NCBI GenBank assembly: GCA_052389435.1
Contig: JBQTIB010000099.1
Location: 1 to 25,034, forward strand
Origin: JBQTKD01 sp052389435
GTDB lineage: Bacteria; Actinomycetota; Actinomycetes; Sporichthyales; Sporichthyaceae
Direction: 5' to 3'
DNA length: 25,034 nucleotides
Position 1 is the stretch's first letter. Each line of letters begins with the position of its first letter. Shown piece after piece: positions 1 to 6,878 of this stretch. The notes under the pieces are model-generated. The model searched no databases, was not told where the DNA came from, and worked only from the letters and a program-made list of their open reading frames with translations. The position numbers and the translations under genes are program-made.

Positions 1-141
1 AACCCAGACCCCGCCACCACGACCAAGGCCCGGAGAACCGACGAGCAACAGCGTCGGAGCCCCGCCACGTCCAGGCCCCGCCCCCCACCCGAACCGCCCG
101 ACCAAAGCCGATCAGTCAGGCAGGCGAAAGATCGAGGCTAG
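1..141 (+). CDS. Possible 3' end of an unidentified island gene
   Basis: Frame 1 is open from the window edge to a TAG at 139-141, giving 46 residues rich in Arg, Pro, Ser and Thr with no recognisable motif. It would converge on the integrase gene inside the integrated element. Open frames arise easily by chance in DNA this GC-rich, and no start can be seen, so this is only a possibility. Otherwise I see no structure in 1-168. Confidence 0.2.
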   Translation, partial: NPDPATTTKARRTDEQQRRSPATSRPRPPPEPPDQSRSVRQAKDRG

Positions 142-168
142 GAGGGCGGTGCCGCCTGCTCGGCGAGG

Positions 169-1350
169 TCATCCGTCGTCGAGTTTGTCCGCCAAGGCGC
201 GCTGTGCGCCGTCCGCCTGGTGCAGGTACTTGAGCGCGGCCTGAGGACTGACCTGGCGGGCGCGCGCCATGAGCACCGGGAGCGAGGCGCCAGCCTCCGC
301 ACTCCAAGTCTGACCGGAGTGGCGCAGCAGGTGCAAAGTAGCGTCTGGCCGCCCGCATGCCTTGGCGGCGCGGCGAAAGACCTTGCGTAACATGTCGTGG
401 CTGAGGATGCCGCCGGTGCTGGCTGCCGGGAACACCGGACTCTCAGTCGCTTCGGCGGTCCACTCGTCGAGGTGCTCAACCAGCGCGGCCGCGACGGAGC
501 CCGGTACCGCCACGTCACCGATGCCTGCGCGAGTCTTGGGCTGCTTCAGGCGCAGCTCGCCGTCCACCCGAAACGCCGCGCGGCGGATCCGAATGGTGCG
601 GCCCTCGTCGGCGACGTCTTGCCGTTGGAGCCCCGCAATCTCTCCGTACCGCAAAGAGCAGTAGGCCCCGAGGAGCACGGCCACCTTGTAACGAGCCGGC
701 ACTTCGTCGGCGATCGCGCGGACCTGTTCCTTAGTGAGGGGAATTGGTTCCTTGGCCCGCTGCACGGACGTGGCGGCGCGGATGCGGGCAGGGTTCGGGC
801 CGGGGATCAGCTCGTCGTCCACGGCGGTGGCCATGATGGTGCGCAGCAACGCGAACGCGTGCGCCGCCGCGGTGGGCTTGCCCTCGGCGACTTGTTTCGC
901 GTGCCAGGTGCGAACGCTCGCCCGGGTGATCGACCCGAGCGGCATGGCGCCGAAAGTGGGCTTGAGTCGGTTCTCGAAGGTGCGGCGGTACTCCACCCGA
1001 GTGCGATCAGCGAGTTGTCGTTCGGCGAGCCACGTGGTGGCGTACTCGGCGAAGGTCACCGGCTCGACCGTTTCCTCGGCCTCAAGGGTCGTTATGTCGT
1101 CGGGGGAGCGCCACGTTCCTGCCTCGATCTCGACCCGGACTCGGGCGAGCGCGCCGTTTGCGTCCGCCTTGCTCTGGAACGTCGCAGCGCCGCCTGGAGT
1201 GCGGGCTGTGTATGTGCGGCCGTCCGGTCCCGAGTAGCGGGCTTGGAAGCGCTTCGGCCCGCGCTGGCGGATGCTCCCGTAGGTGGCCTTACTACCCTTG
1301 TTGTTGCCGCCTCCAGAGTGTGGGCGGCTCTTCGTCTCGTCGCCCATCAT
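169..1350 (-). CDS. int: Phage-type tyrosine site-specific integrase
   Basis: Tyrosine recombinase that would insert and excise the element ending at 1518-1539. The start chosen is the first of two adjacent ATGs (1350 and 1347), preceded by a GAGG-like site; the frame is open further upstream to 1473 but that stretch looks non-coding. With this start it is 393 residues. An N-terminal arm-binding segment is followed by a SAM-like core-binding domain (about 98-190) and the catalytic domain. Catalytic residues visible are Arg234 (SLRYGE), Lys272 (KQPKT), His340 and Arg343 (HLLRH) and nucleophile Tyr375 (KYLHQ). The usual His of the LGHxSP motif is Gln366 here (ARQVSP), an unusual replacement. 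The gene points away from the attachment site, which lies about 170 bp upstream of its start. Family assignment is secure; whether it is active is uncertain. Confidence 0.93.
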   Translation of the reverse strand: MMGDETKSRPHSGGGNNKGSKATYGSIRQRGPKRFQARYSGPDGRTYTARTPGGAATFQSKADANGALARVRVEIEAGTWRSPDDITTLEAEETVEPVTFAEYATTWLAERQLADRTRVEYRRTFENRLKPTFGAMPLGSITRASVRTWHAKQVAEGKPTAAAHAFALLRTIMATAVDDELIPGPNPARIRAATSVQRAKEPIPLTKEQVRAIADEVPARYKVAVLLGAYCSLRYGEIAGLQRQDVADEGRTIRIRRAAFRVDGELRLKQPKTRAGIGDVAVPGSVAAALVEHLDEWTAEATESPVFPAASTGGILSHDMLRKVFRRAAKACGRPDATLHLLRHSGQTWSAEAGASLPVLMARARQVSPQAALKYLHQADGAQRALADKLDDG

Positions 1351-1358
1351 TGCCTCGC

Positions 1359-1396
1359 GATCTGGCCAGCTGGCCGATCTGGCCAGATTTTGGCCA
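1359..1396. promoter_or_regulatory. TGGCCA-type repeats upstream of the integrase
   Basis: GATCTGGCCAG occurs at 1359-1369 and 1376-1386, and a near-inverse copy ends at 1400 (TGGCCAGATC). TGGCCA cores sit at 1363, 1380 and 1391, with a degenerate TGGCCG at 1371. They lie between the integrase start and a possible minus-strand -10 (TAGGAT, 1403 to 1398). Position suggests an operator or integrase arm-type sites; this is inference. Confidence 0.4.
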
Positions 1397-1517
1397 GATC
1401 CTACGGCCACCGCGGGACATCCGGGGGCGCGTCCGGGAAGTCGTTCAATCCTAAGTCCGCAGGTCAGGGGCATATTCGGGGCTCTGACAAGCTGTTTCGA
1501 AATTTGCCTCCGACACT

Positions 1518-1539
1518 TTCAAATCCTGTCAGCCCGACC
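1518..1539 (+). other. Element attachment site: 3'-end remnant of a tRNA-Pro gene
   Basis: The 22 bp read as the 3' end of a tRNA: T-loop TTCAAAT, T-stem strand CCTG, then acceptor strand CAGCCCG, discriminator A and CC. An acceptor strand ending in G72-A73 implies C1-G72, a bacterial tRNA-Pro feature. The sequence before 1518 does not continue as a tRNA (no T-stem partner, no anticodon arm), so this is a fragment. It fits the duplicated core left when an element integrates into a tRNA 3' end. With the integrase to its left, the element lies leftwards and an intact tRNA-Pro is expected outside the window. A 9-bp direct repeat GCAGGTCAG flanks it at 1459-1467 and 1548-1556. Confidence 0.75.
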
Positions 1540-1554
1540 GAAAAGATGCAGGTC

Positions 1555-1585
1555 AGAGCCACCTTCGGGTGGCTCTTCTGCTTTT
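1555..1585 (+). terminator. Rho-independent terminator, probably of the original tRNA-Pro gene
   Basis: A perfect 9-bp stem (AGAGCCACC with GGTGGCTCT) closes a TTCG tetraloop and is followed by a T-rich run ending at 1585. It starts 15 bp after the tRNA remnant, where a tRNA terminator belongs. This supports 1540 onward being the native downstream flank of the tRNA. Confidence 0.85.
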
Positions 1586-2450
1586 GTTGCCCTGGTCTGA
1601 CGTTCGCCGCTGGGCGACGGAATCTGTCGGTGGTGGCTGCTGGGATGGGTCCGTCGACAGCGACGCGGCCGAAGGGCGGCAATGTGAACGGTCCAACGAC
1701 AGCGTCTCGGATCGGTCGACCTACCGTGACGACGAACTTGCCGCCGCAATCTCGCACTCTCACTCGTGGCGAGGGGTGCTTCGGGCGTTGGGACTCGCGG
1801 AATCGTCAGCGGGCCACATCCGATCCGCGCGTCGGCGCGCTGACCGGCTGGGCTTCCAGTACGGCCATTTCACCGGCCAACGGCGATGGACGGACGCCGC
1901 GCTTGCCGAGGCGATCACGGTCTCCCGCTCGTGGCTCGAGGTGGCGGGAGAGTTGGGGCTCGCGGGCGGTTCGGCACAGATCACGCTCAAAGGGCACGCC
2001 GCTCGGTTGGGTCTGGAATGCGCCCACCTAGAGCCTGGGTTGACTACCCGACCGACGCCGACGCGACCCTCCTTTGGAGGAGACCCGAGCCCAGAGCACC
2101 TTCGGCGTGCGGGCGCTCTGCTCGCAGCCGCCTGGTTCACGCTGCGCGGTCTCGACGTGTCGTGGCCTCTGGAACCCTGTCGGTATGACCTGCTCGTCTC
2201 TGTCGAGGGTTCGGTCTGGCGAATCCAGGTGAAAACCACGACTGCTCGGTCCGGAGGTTCCTGGAGGGCTTCGCTCACGAGAGGAGGCCTGTCGTACGAC
2301 CCGGACGAGATCGATCGCTTCTTTGTCATCGACGGCGAGTTCCGGTGCTATCTCATCCCGGTCGCAGAAGTGGGCGGCCTTCGGGCGATTCACCTCTCGG
2401 CGTACGGCGCCTATCGAGTCGGAGACCTTCAACCGCGAACGGGCAGTTAG
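1569..2450 (+). CDS. PD-(D/E)XK endonuclease with two N-terminal helical repeats
   Basis: The C-terminal part (about 175-275) matches the group I intron-associated PD-(D/E)XK endonuclease type (I-SspI-like, PDDEXK_5): a helix, RYDLLV with Asp207, a strand ending IQVK (Gln220, Lys222), then DEIDRFFVID and YLIPVAEV. The N-terminal part holds two similar units (about 54-101 and 108-154), each with an acidic start, xSWxxVxxxLGL and LGxxxxH[FL]. They look like DNA-binding helical repeats of phage and homing nucleases. The start is unclear: the frame opens at GTG 1569, inside the tRNA terminator, and in-frame TTGs at 1584 and 1587 are the only other early starts; no ATG precedes the first repeat. 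No intron is visible around it. It may be a free-standing homing-type nuclease of the tRNA locus or a diverged DNA repair or defence enzyme. Confidence 0.72.
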   Translation: MALLLLLPWSDVRRWATESVGGGCWDGSVDSDAAEGRQCERSNDSVSDRSTYRDDELAAAISHSHSWRGVLRALGLAESSAGHIRSARRRADRLGFQYGHFTGQRRWTDAALAEAITVSRSWLEVAGELGLAGGSAQITLKGHAARLGLECAHLEPGLTTRPTPTRPSFGGDPSPEHLRRAGALLAAAWFTLRGLDVSWPLEPCRYDLLVSVEGSVWRIQVKTTTARSGGSWRASLTRGGLSYDPDEIDRFFVIDGEFRCYLIPVAEVGGLRAIHLSAYGAYRVGDLQPRTGS

Positions 2451-2502
2451 ACAGCGGTCGGTTCGACCTGCCGAAGGTGGACCGTCATCGTTCACACGCG
2501 AC

Positions 2503-2530
2503 CGAGCGACGGTAGTGCCGGAGTCGCTCG
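2503..2530. terminator. Possible bidirectional terminator hairpin
   Basis: CGAGCGAC (2503-2510) pairs with GTCGCTCG (2523-2530) around a 12-nt loop, between the convergent nuclease and glycine-rich genes. There is no T-tract, so termination is inferred from position. Confidence 0.35.
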
Positions 2531-2569
2531 TCGGACGCCGGGTCAGATCGCAGCGTGGCGACGCCCGGA

Positions 2570-3628
2570 TCAGCCGTTCCGCTCGGAAGTGGCGGCGACG
2601 ATGGGCCTGATCGGCGAGACGTCCTCCTCGGAGGGGTCCTGTCGATCGCCGGGGAGTTGGAAGGTGACGACGACCCGGCCGTGGTCGATGCAGTCTGCGT
2701 CGCCGCTGGAGAGCTTGGCCGAGCCGATGCGCGCCACGCTCGGAGCCAGGGCCGAGGTCGCGACGAATCCGCTGCCGCCGCCACCACCGCCGCCCAGCAT
2801 GGTGCCCGCGGCCCCGCCAGAGCCCCCGGCGTAGCCGCCGCCTCCGCCGCCGGCGCCCACCGGGCCGCCCGACCACTTGCCGGAGTGCTGCATCGTGTTC
2901 GACGTGCCGTAGCCGCCCTCGCCTCCGCCGCCGCCCAGGGTCTCGTCGTAGCCGCTACGCCCGTCCCGACCGGTGATCCGGGTCAGCCCGGCGCCGCCCG
3001 ACGGTCCCGTCGCGCCTTCGCCGCCCTTGCCAACGCGATCGCCGCCGCCGTTCCCGCCGTGGTCGCCGCCCCCGTCGCCGCCGCTCGCGTCCGGAAGGCC
3101 GGTCGAGGTCACGGCCCCGCCGGCGCCCCCGCCGCCACCGGCCATCAGGATGCGCGACAGGTTGTCGGTTCCGTTGAGGCGCACGCCCGAGGCGCCGCCA
3201 CCGCCGCCTCCGCCGGGCGCCCCCGCGCCGCCCCCGGCGCCGCCGCCCAGTCCGCCCGCGCCCGGCTTCATGCCCCTGGCGTCCTCGCCCCGGCCACCGA
3301 CCTGAATACGCACGACGTAGCCGCCGGCGACCGGGAAGTCCGCCGACACCAGACCTCCGCGCCCGCCCTCCGGCGCGTCCCCGGGCTCGATCACGCCCCC
3401 GTTGCCACCGCCCGCGCCGCGGGCCTCGACGTGCACCTCGCGCACCCCGGCCGGGATGCGAAGCAGATAGTCGGCGACCGACGGGTCGTCGTAGACGCAG
3501 GTCACGGTGCCGAGCACCGACGGAGCGCCGCAGTCGTCGTGGGGCTGCGCGGCGGCCGACGGAATCCATACTCCGGTAAGCAAGACCGCGCCGATCGCGC
3601 CGTTCGCCGACGCCTTCAAGATGCCCAT
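2570..3628 (-). CDS. Secreted glycine-rich protein
   Basis: Starts at ATG 3628, which has an AGGG site 8 nt upstream; a GTG two codons earlier lacks spacing for one. The product is about 352 residues. It begins with a signal peptide: short basic start, hydrophobic stretch to about residue 25, and an SAAAQ cleavage-like site. After a Cys-containing segment comes a beta-rich motif (YLLRIPAGVREVHVEARGAGGG), as seen at the start of glycine-rich surface domains. A central region of about 200 residues is dominated by Gly runs with acidic and Asn interruptions, and includes LMAGGGGGAGG. A short C-terminal beta segment (GRVVVTFQLPG) closes it. Three Cys are visible outside the Gly tract. It is probably an exported or wall-associated structural protein. 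No enzyme motif is seen and no partner is suggested by neighbours. Confidence 0.83.
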   Translation of the reverse strand: MGILKASANGAIGAVLLTGVWIPSAAAQPHDDCGAPSVLGTVTCVYDDPSVADYLLRIPAGVREVHVEARGAGGGNGGVIEPGDAPEGGRGGLVSADFPVAGGYVVRIQVGGRGEDARGMKPGAGGLGGGAGGGAGAPGGGGGGGASGVRLNGTDNLSRILMAGGGGGAGGAVTSTGLPDASGGDGGGDHGGNGGGDRVGKGGEGATGPSGGAGLTRITGRDGRSGYDETLGGGGGEGGYGTSNTMQHSGKWSGGPVGAGGGGGGYAGGSGGAAGTMLGGGGGGGSGFVATSALAPSVARIGSAKLSSGDADCIDHGRVVVTFQLPGDRQDPSEEDVSPIRPIVAATSERNG

Positions 3629-3746
3629 ACGCACCGCCCTGCCGCGTACCGAAGTCCTGACCTGGCGCTACCCACGCGAGCCCGCCACGCACAGAGCAGA
3701 TCCCTTCGCACGATGTGACCTTCGTCAAACTCCGCTCTGCGCCATA

Positions 3747-3767
3747 GATCTGATGGGCCATCAGATC
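3747..3767. promoter_or_regulatory. Perfect palindrome, TetR-type operator candidate
   Basis: Arms GATCTGATGG (3747-3756) and CCATCAGATC (3758-3767) flank one central G. It lies in the 342-bp gap between the divergent glycine-rich gene (start 3628) and the small gene at 3971. A minus-strand TTGACG (3728 to 3723) could be a -35 for the glycine-rich gene, placing the palindrome just upstream of that promoter. The core CTGATGG-G-CCATCAG has the same layout as the element at 6756-6770. Nothing else is evident in this gap. Confidence 0.5.
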
Positions 3768-3970
3768 GACCGCCGAAGCGGACGAAACCGCATGCTGTGC
3801 CGCGACGCGTTGCTGCCGACGGCGACAGCTCGAGCTCGGTGTGTCGGTCCAGCACCTTCGACGCGTTGTGCCATCGCCTCGGAGGGGAGTGCCAACCCGG
3901 ATGGTGGGAAGGCGCCGCTTGGGTCGGCTCGCATCGAGCCGAGTGTGTCGACGCTGGGAGGCCGCGAGGG

Positions 3971-4309
3971 ATGGGCGCCGCATCCCATGGCGACTCGCCG
4001 CCGACGACTCCGGACGGTCGCTACCTGGTTGTCCGCGGGCGCCTGTGGCGGCGGGCGAATCCCGCGCTGTCCGCCGACGAACGGGAAGTGCTCGTGCGGG
4101 AACTCATGGACGCCCGTCGCGCGAAGAAGGCCGCCATGCGGGACGGCGACTCGGCGGCGCGAGCGGACGCGACCGAGCGCGTGGACCGAGCCAAGCGCGG
4201 GCTCGGAGAGCGTGGGCCCGTGTGGTGGTCCGACGGCGCTCCGGACTTGAACCGGCACCTGGCCAAGAACTCGCCCTACGCGGAGTGGTTCGCCAACCTC
4301 GACGCGTAG
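3971..4309 (+). CDS. Small conserved protein of unknown function
   Basis: A 112-residue soluble protein. ATG 3971 is chosen because GGGAGG lies 9 nt upstream and the recognisable part begins soon after; the frame is open back to a GTG at 3797. Visible features are TPDGRYLVVRGRLWRRANP, a basic helical segment with VRELMDARRAKKAA, then AKRGLGERGPVWWSDGAPDLNRHLAKNSPYAEWF. I recognise this as a widespread small-protein pattern (DGRY.VVRGRLWR...GPVWWSDGAPD) without a known role. The charged central helix could bind nucleic acid, but that is speculation. It precedes the topoisomerase gene by 150 bp and could share its transcript. Confidence 0.72.
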   Translation: MGAASHGDSPPTTPDGRYLVVRGRLWRRANPALSADEREVLVRELMDARRAKKAAMRDGDSAARADATERVDRAKRGLGERGPVWWSDGAPDLNRHLAKNSPYAEWFANLDA

Positions 4310-4459
4310 ACGCCGGCTGCCCCATCGAACGTGAAACGGTGATGCGTCGTTTGATCGGCGTGTGCCGGGTAGGCGCTCTCGGCGCCAGGGGTGCCCGGCT
4401 TACGGAACCGGCACGACATCACCGCCGTCGGCGACGGTGGAACCGAGAAAGAGGACGAC

Positions 4460-5476
4460 GTGCGCTTGAAGAAGAGCGATCCCAAGGCACCCGGGATCTG
4501 CCGGCGTCGAAGTGGCCGCGGCTTCCGGTACCTCGACCCCGACGGCAGGGCGATCGACGACGCCGCGACCCTGGACCGGATCCGCGGTCTGACGATTCCC
4601 CCGGCCTGGCGAGACGTGTGGATCTGCGCCGACCCACGCGGTCATCTGCAGGCCACCGGATTCGACGCCGCCGGGCGTCGTCAGTACCGCTATCACGACG
4701 CGTGGCGGACCCAGCGCGACGCCGCCAAGCACGAGCGCGTGCTGGCCTTCGCGGCCGCCCTGCCCGACATCCGTCAGATCGCCGCCGAACATCTGGCGGG
4801 CCGCGGGCTGAAGCGCGAGCGGGTGCTCGCGGCCGCGGTGCGCCTGATCGACCTCGGGTTCTTCCGCTCCGGCAGCGACGCGTACGAAAAGGCGCACGGC
4901 ACCTACGGTCTGGCGACCGTCCTGCGAGAACACGTCCGCTGCGTGCGGGGCACCGTGGTCTTCGAGTACACGGCGAAGGGCTCGCTGCAACGGGAGCAGG
5001 CCGTCGCCGAGGGTGCAGTCTGCAAGGTGGTGACGGGGTTGCGCCGTCGGGCCGATCCCCATCCCGAACTGCTTGCGTGGCGCCACGGCCGGGGATGGCA
5101 CGACGTGAGCGCCGCGGACATCAACGTCTACCTTCAGGAGATCTCGGGCGGCCCGTTCACGGCCAAGGACTTCCGCACCTGGCACGCCACGGTTCTGGCG
5201 GCAGCGGGCCTGGCGGTCTCGACGAGCGCCGCCGGCACGCCCACCGCGCGGAAACGGGCGGAGGCCCGCGTGGTCAGGGAAGTCGCCACCTACCTCGGCA
5301 ACACCCCGGCGGTGGCGCGCTCCTCCTACATCGATCCTCGAGTCATCGACCTGTACCGCGGCGGCGTCACCGTCGCTCCCGCCCTCGACCGCCTGGGCCG
5401 CGACGCTGCACCGGGGGAGCTGGCGACGATCGGTCCGTTCGAGGCCGCAGTGAGCCGGATGCTGTCGAGCCACTAG
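4460..5476 (+). CDS. DNA topoisomerase IB (poxvirus-like bacterial type)
   Basis: Relaxes supercoiled DNA by nicking one strand through a 3'-phosphotyrosyl link. GTG 4460 is chosen as start: AAAGAGGA lies 5 nt upstream and the product then begins VRLKKSDP, as usual for this family; the frame also opens at GTG 4391. The 338 residues show the N-terminal domain (about 1-80) and the catalytic domain. Catalytic candidates are Arg136 (FFRSGS), Lys173 (YTAKGS), Arg239 (KDFRTWH) and nucleophile Tyr290 (SSYIDP). Asn281 in LGNTP stands where the poxvirus enzyme has His, as is common in bacterial members. Length is typical and no defects are visible. The substrate is chromosomal DNA in the cytoplasm. 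Bacterial TopIB is usually accessory rather than essential. Confidence 0.93.
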   Translation: MRLKKSDPKAPGICRRRSGRGFRYLDPDGRAIDDAATLDRIRGLTIPPAWRDVWICADPRGHLQATGFDAAGRRQYRYHDAWRTQRDAAKHERVLAFAAALPDIRQIAAEHLAGRGLKRERVLAAAVRLIDLGFFRSGSDAYEKAHGTYGLATVLREHVRCVRGTVVFEYTAKGSLQREQAVAEGAVCKVVTGLRRRADPHPELLAWRHGRGWHDVSAADINVYLQEISGGPFTAKDFRTWHATVLAAAGLAVSTSAAGTPTARKRAEARVVREVATYLGNTPAVARSSYIDPRVIDLYRGGVTVAPALDRLGRDAAPGELATIGPFEAAVSRMLSSH

Positions 5477-5568
5477 AGCGATCGCGAAACACCTCGCGTG
5501 CCGGGGGCGCCCGCCCGCGCGCACTCCGCGGTAGGCGAGGATCGTGGTCGAACCTGTGGAGGAGCGAC

Positions 5569-6723
5569 ATGGACGGCATCGTCGACGACGAGCGGGACCT
5601 GGTCCGGGCCGTCCGCGTCTGGGTGGACCGAGAGGTCCGGCCCGTCGTTCGGGAGCTCGAACACGCGAACACCTACCCCGAAGCGCTGATCGACGCGATG
5701 AAGGACATGGGGATCTTCGGTCTCGCGGTCCCCGCGGAGCACGGCGGGCTGCCGGTCTCCACCACCTGCTACTCGCTGATCACCGAGGAGTTGGCGCGCG
5801 GCTGGATGAGCCTGTCCGGCGCGATGGGCGGGCACAGCGTGGTGTGCAAGCTGATCGCACAGTTCGGCACCGAGGCGCAGCAGCAGGCCTACCTGCCGCG
5901 GCTGGCCACGGGCGAGCTGCGCGCGACGATGGCCCTCACCGAACCCGGCGGCGGTTCGGACCTGCAGGCGATGCGCACCGTCGCCAAGCGCGACGACGCC
6001 GGCTACGTCGTCAACGGCTCCAAGACCTGGATCACCAACTCGCGCCGCAGCGGCCTGCTGGCCCTGCTGTGCAAAACGGACCCGAACGCCTCGCCGCCGC
6101 ACCGCGGCATCAGCATCCTGCTCGCCGAGAAGGGCCCCGGCCTGGAGGTCTCGCGGGATCTGCCCAAGCTCGGCTACAAGGGCGTCGAAAGCTGCGAGGT
6201 CACCTTCGACGACTACCGGGCCCCCGCCGACGCGATCCTCGGCGGGACCGAGGGCGCCGGCTTCGCCCAGATGATGAAGGGCCTGGAGATCGGCCGCATC
6301 CAGGTCGCGTCGCGCTCGCTCGGCGTCGCTCGCGCCGCGCTCGAGGACTCGCTCAAGTACGCCCAGGAGCGCGAGAGCTTCGGCAAGCCGATCTGGAAGC
6401 ACCAGTCGATCGGCAACTACCTCGCCGACATGGCGACGCAGCTGACCGCGGCTCGCCAGCTCGTGCACTTCGCCGCCCGCAGATACGACGCGGGCGAGCG
6501 CGCGGACCTGGAGGCGGGCATGGCCAAGCTGTTCGCCTCGGAGATGGCGCTGCAGGTCGCGACGAGCGCGATCCGCATCCACGGCGGGTACGGGTACTCG
6601 ACCGAGTTCGACGTCGAGCGGTACTTCCGCGACGCCCCGCTGATGATCGTCGGCGAGGGTACGAACGAGATCCAGCGCAACGTCATCGTGTCGCAGCTGA
6701 TCAGCAGGGGCGGGCTGGACTGA
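5569..6723 (+). CDS. Acyl-CoA dehydrogenase (FAD flavoenzyme)
   Basis: Catalyses alpha,beta-dehydrogenation of an acyl-CoA, passing electrons to an electron-transfer flavoprotein. ATG 5569 follows a strong GGAGGAG site (5558-5564). The 384 residues are full length. The N-terminal helical domain is followed by the middle beta domain with FAD contacts (MALTEPGGGSDL and GSKTWITNS). The C-terminal helical domain has RxSFGKPI, HGGYGYS and GEGTNEIQR, where Glu363 is the expected catalytic base. Chain-length specificity cannot be read from sequence. The gene ends 155 bp before the ABC-PhyH-SCP2 operon. A palindrome separates them, so it may be a separate transcript with a related lipid substrate. 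Confidence 0.95.
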   Translation: MDGIVDDERDLVRAVRVWVDREVRPVVRELEHANTYPEALIDAMKDMGIFGLAVPAEHGGLPVSTTCYSLITEELARGWMSLSGAMGGHSVVCKLIAQFGTEAQQQAYLPRLATGELRATMALTEPGGGSDLQAMRTVAKRDDAGYVVNGSKTWITNSRRSGLLALLCKTDPNASPPHRGISILLAEKGPGLEVSRDLPKLGYKGVESCEVTFDDYRAPADAILGGTEGAGFAQMMKGLEIGRIQVASRSLGVARAALEDSLKYAQERESFGKPIWKHQSIGNYLADMATQLTAARQLVHFAARRYDAGERADLEAGMAKLFASEMALQVATSAIRIHGGYGYSTEFDVERYFRDAPLMIVGEGTNEIQRNVIVSQLISRGGLD

Positions 6724-6755
6724 CCGGTGTGGGATTCCGTACCCGGGTGAACGAT

Positions 6756-6770
6756 CTGACGAGTCATCAG
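6756..6770. promoter_or_regulatory. Operator-like palindrome upstream of the ABC operon
   Basis: CTGACGAGTCATCAG: two 7-bp half-sites around a central G, with six of seven pairs symmetric, preceded by GAT. It lies between the acyl-CoA dehydrogenase stop and the permease start (6879), about 110 bp upstream of the latter. It shares layout and sequence with the palindrome at 3747-3767. Probably a TetR-family site; the regulator is not in the window. Confidence 0.45.
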
Positions 6771-6878
6771 TCGCGGGTTGTTCGCGCCGGACGGTCGGAT
6801 TAACTGGACCAGTTCGCACGACATTACAGTGTGTGGGGTGCCGCGATCCGCGGGCCGGTCGGCGGAGGAGGCAGCGCA

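Noticed and set aside
397..2031. Long plus-strand open frame of 544 codons across the integrase
   Set aside because: Antisense shadow of the integrase that also crosses the attachment site and terminator; no domain pattern.
2555..3718. 387-codon Ala/Arg/Pro-rich frame on the plus strand
   Set aside because: Mirror of the glycine-rich gene; its composition is the complement of Gly codons.
3841..5568. Upstream part of a 960-codon frame ending with the acyl-CoA dehydrogenase
   Set aside because: Overlaps the small protein and topoisomerase in a wrong frame; the dehydrogenase has its own strong ribosome site at 5558.
5477..5568. GC-rich inverted pieces (GGGGGCGCCCGCCC) as a terminator after the topoisomerase
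   Set aside because: Pairing is short and ambiguous and there is no T-run; not distinguishable from background GC richness.
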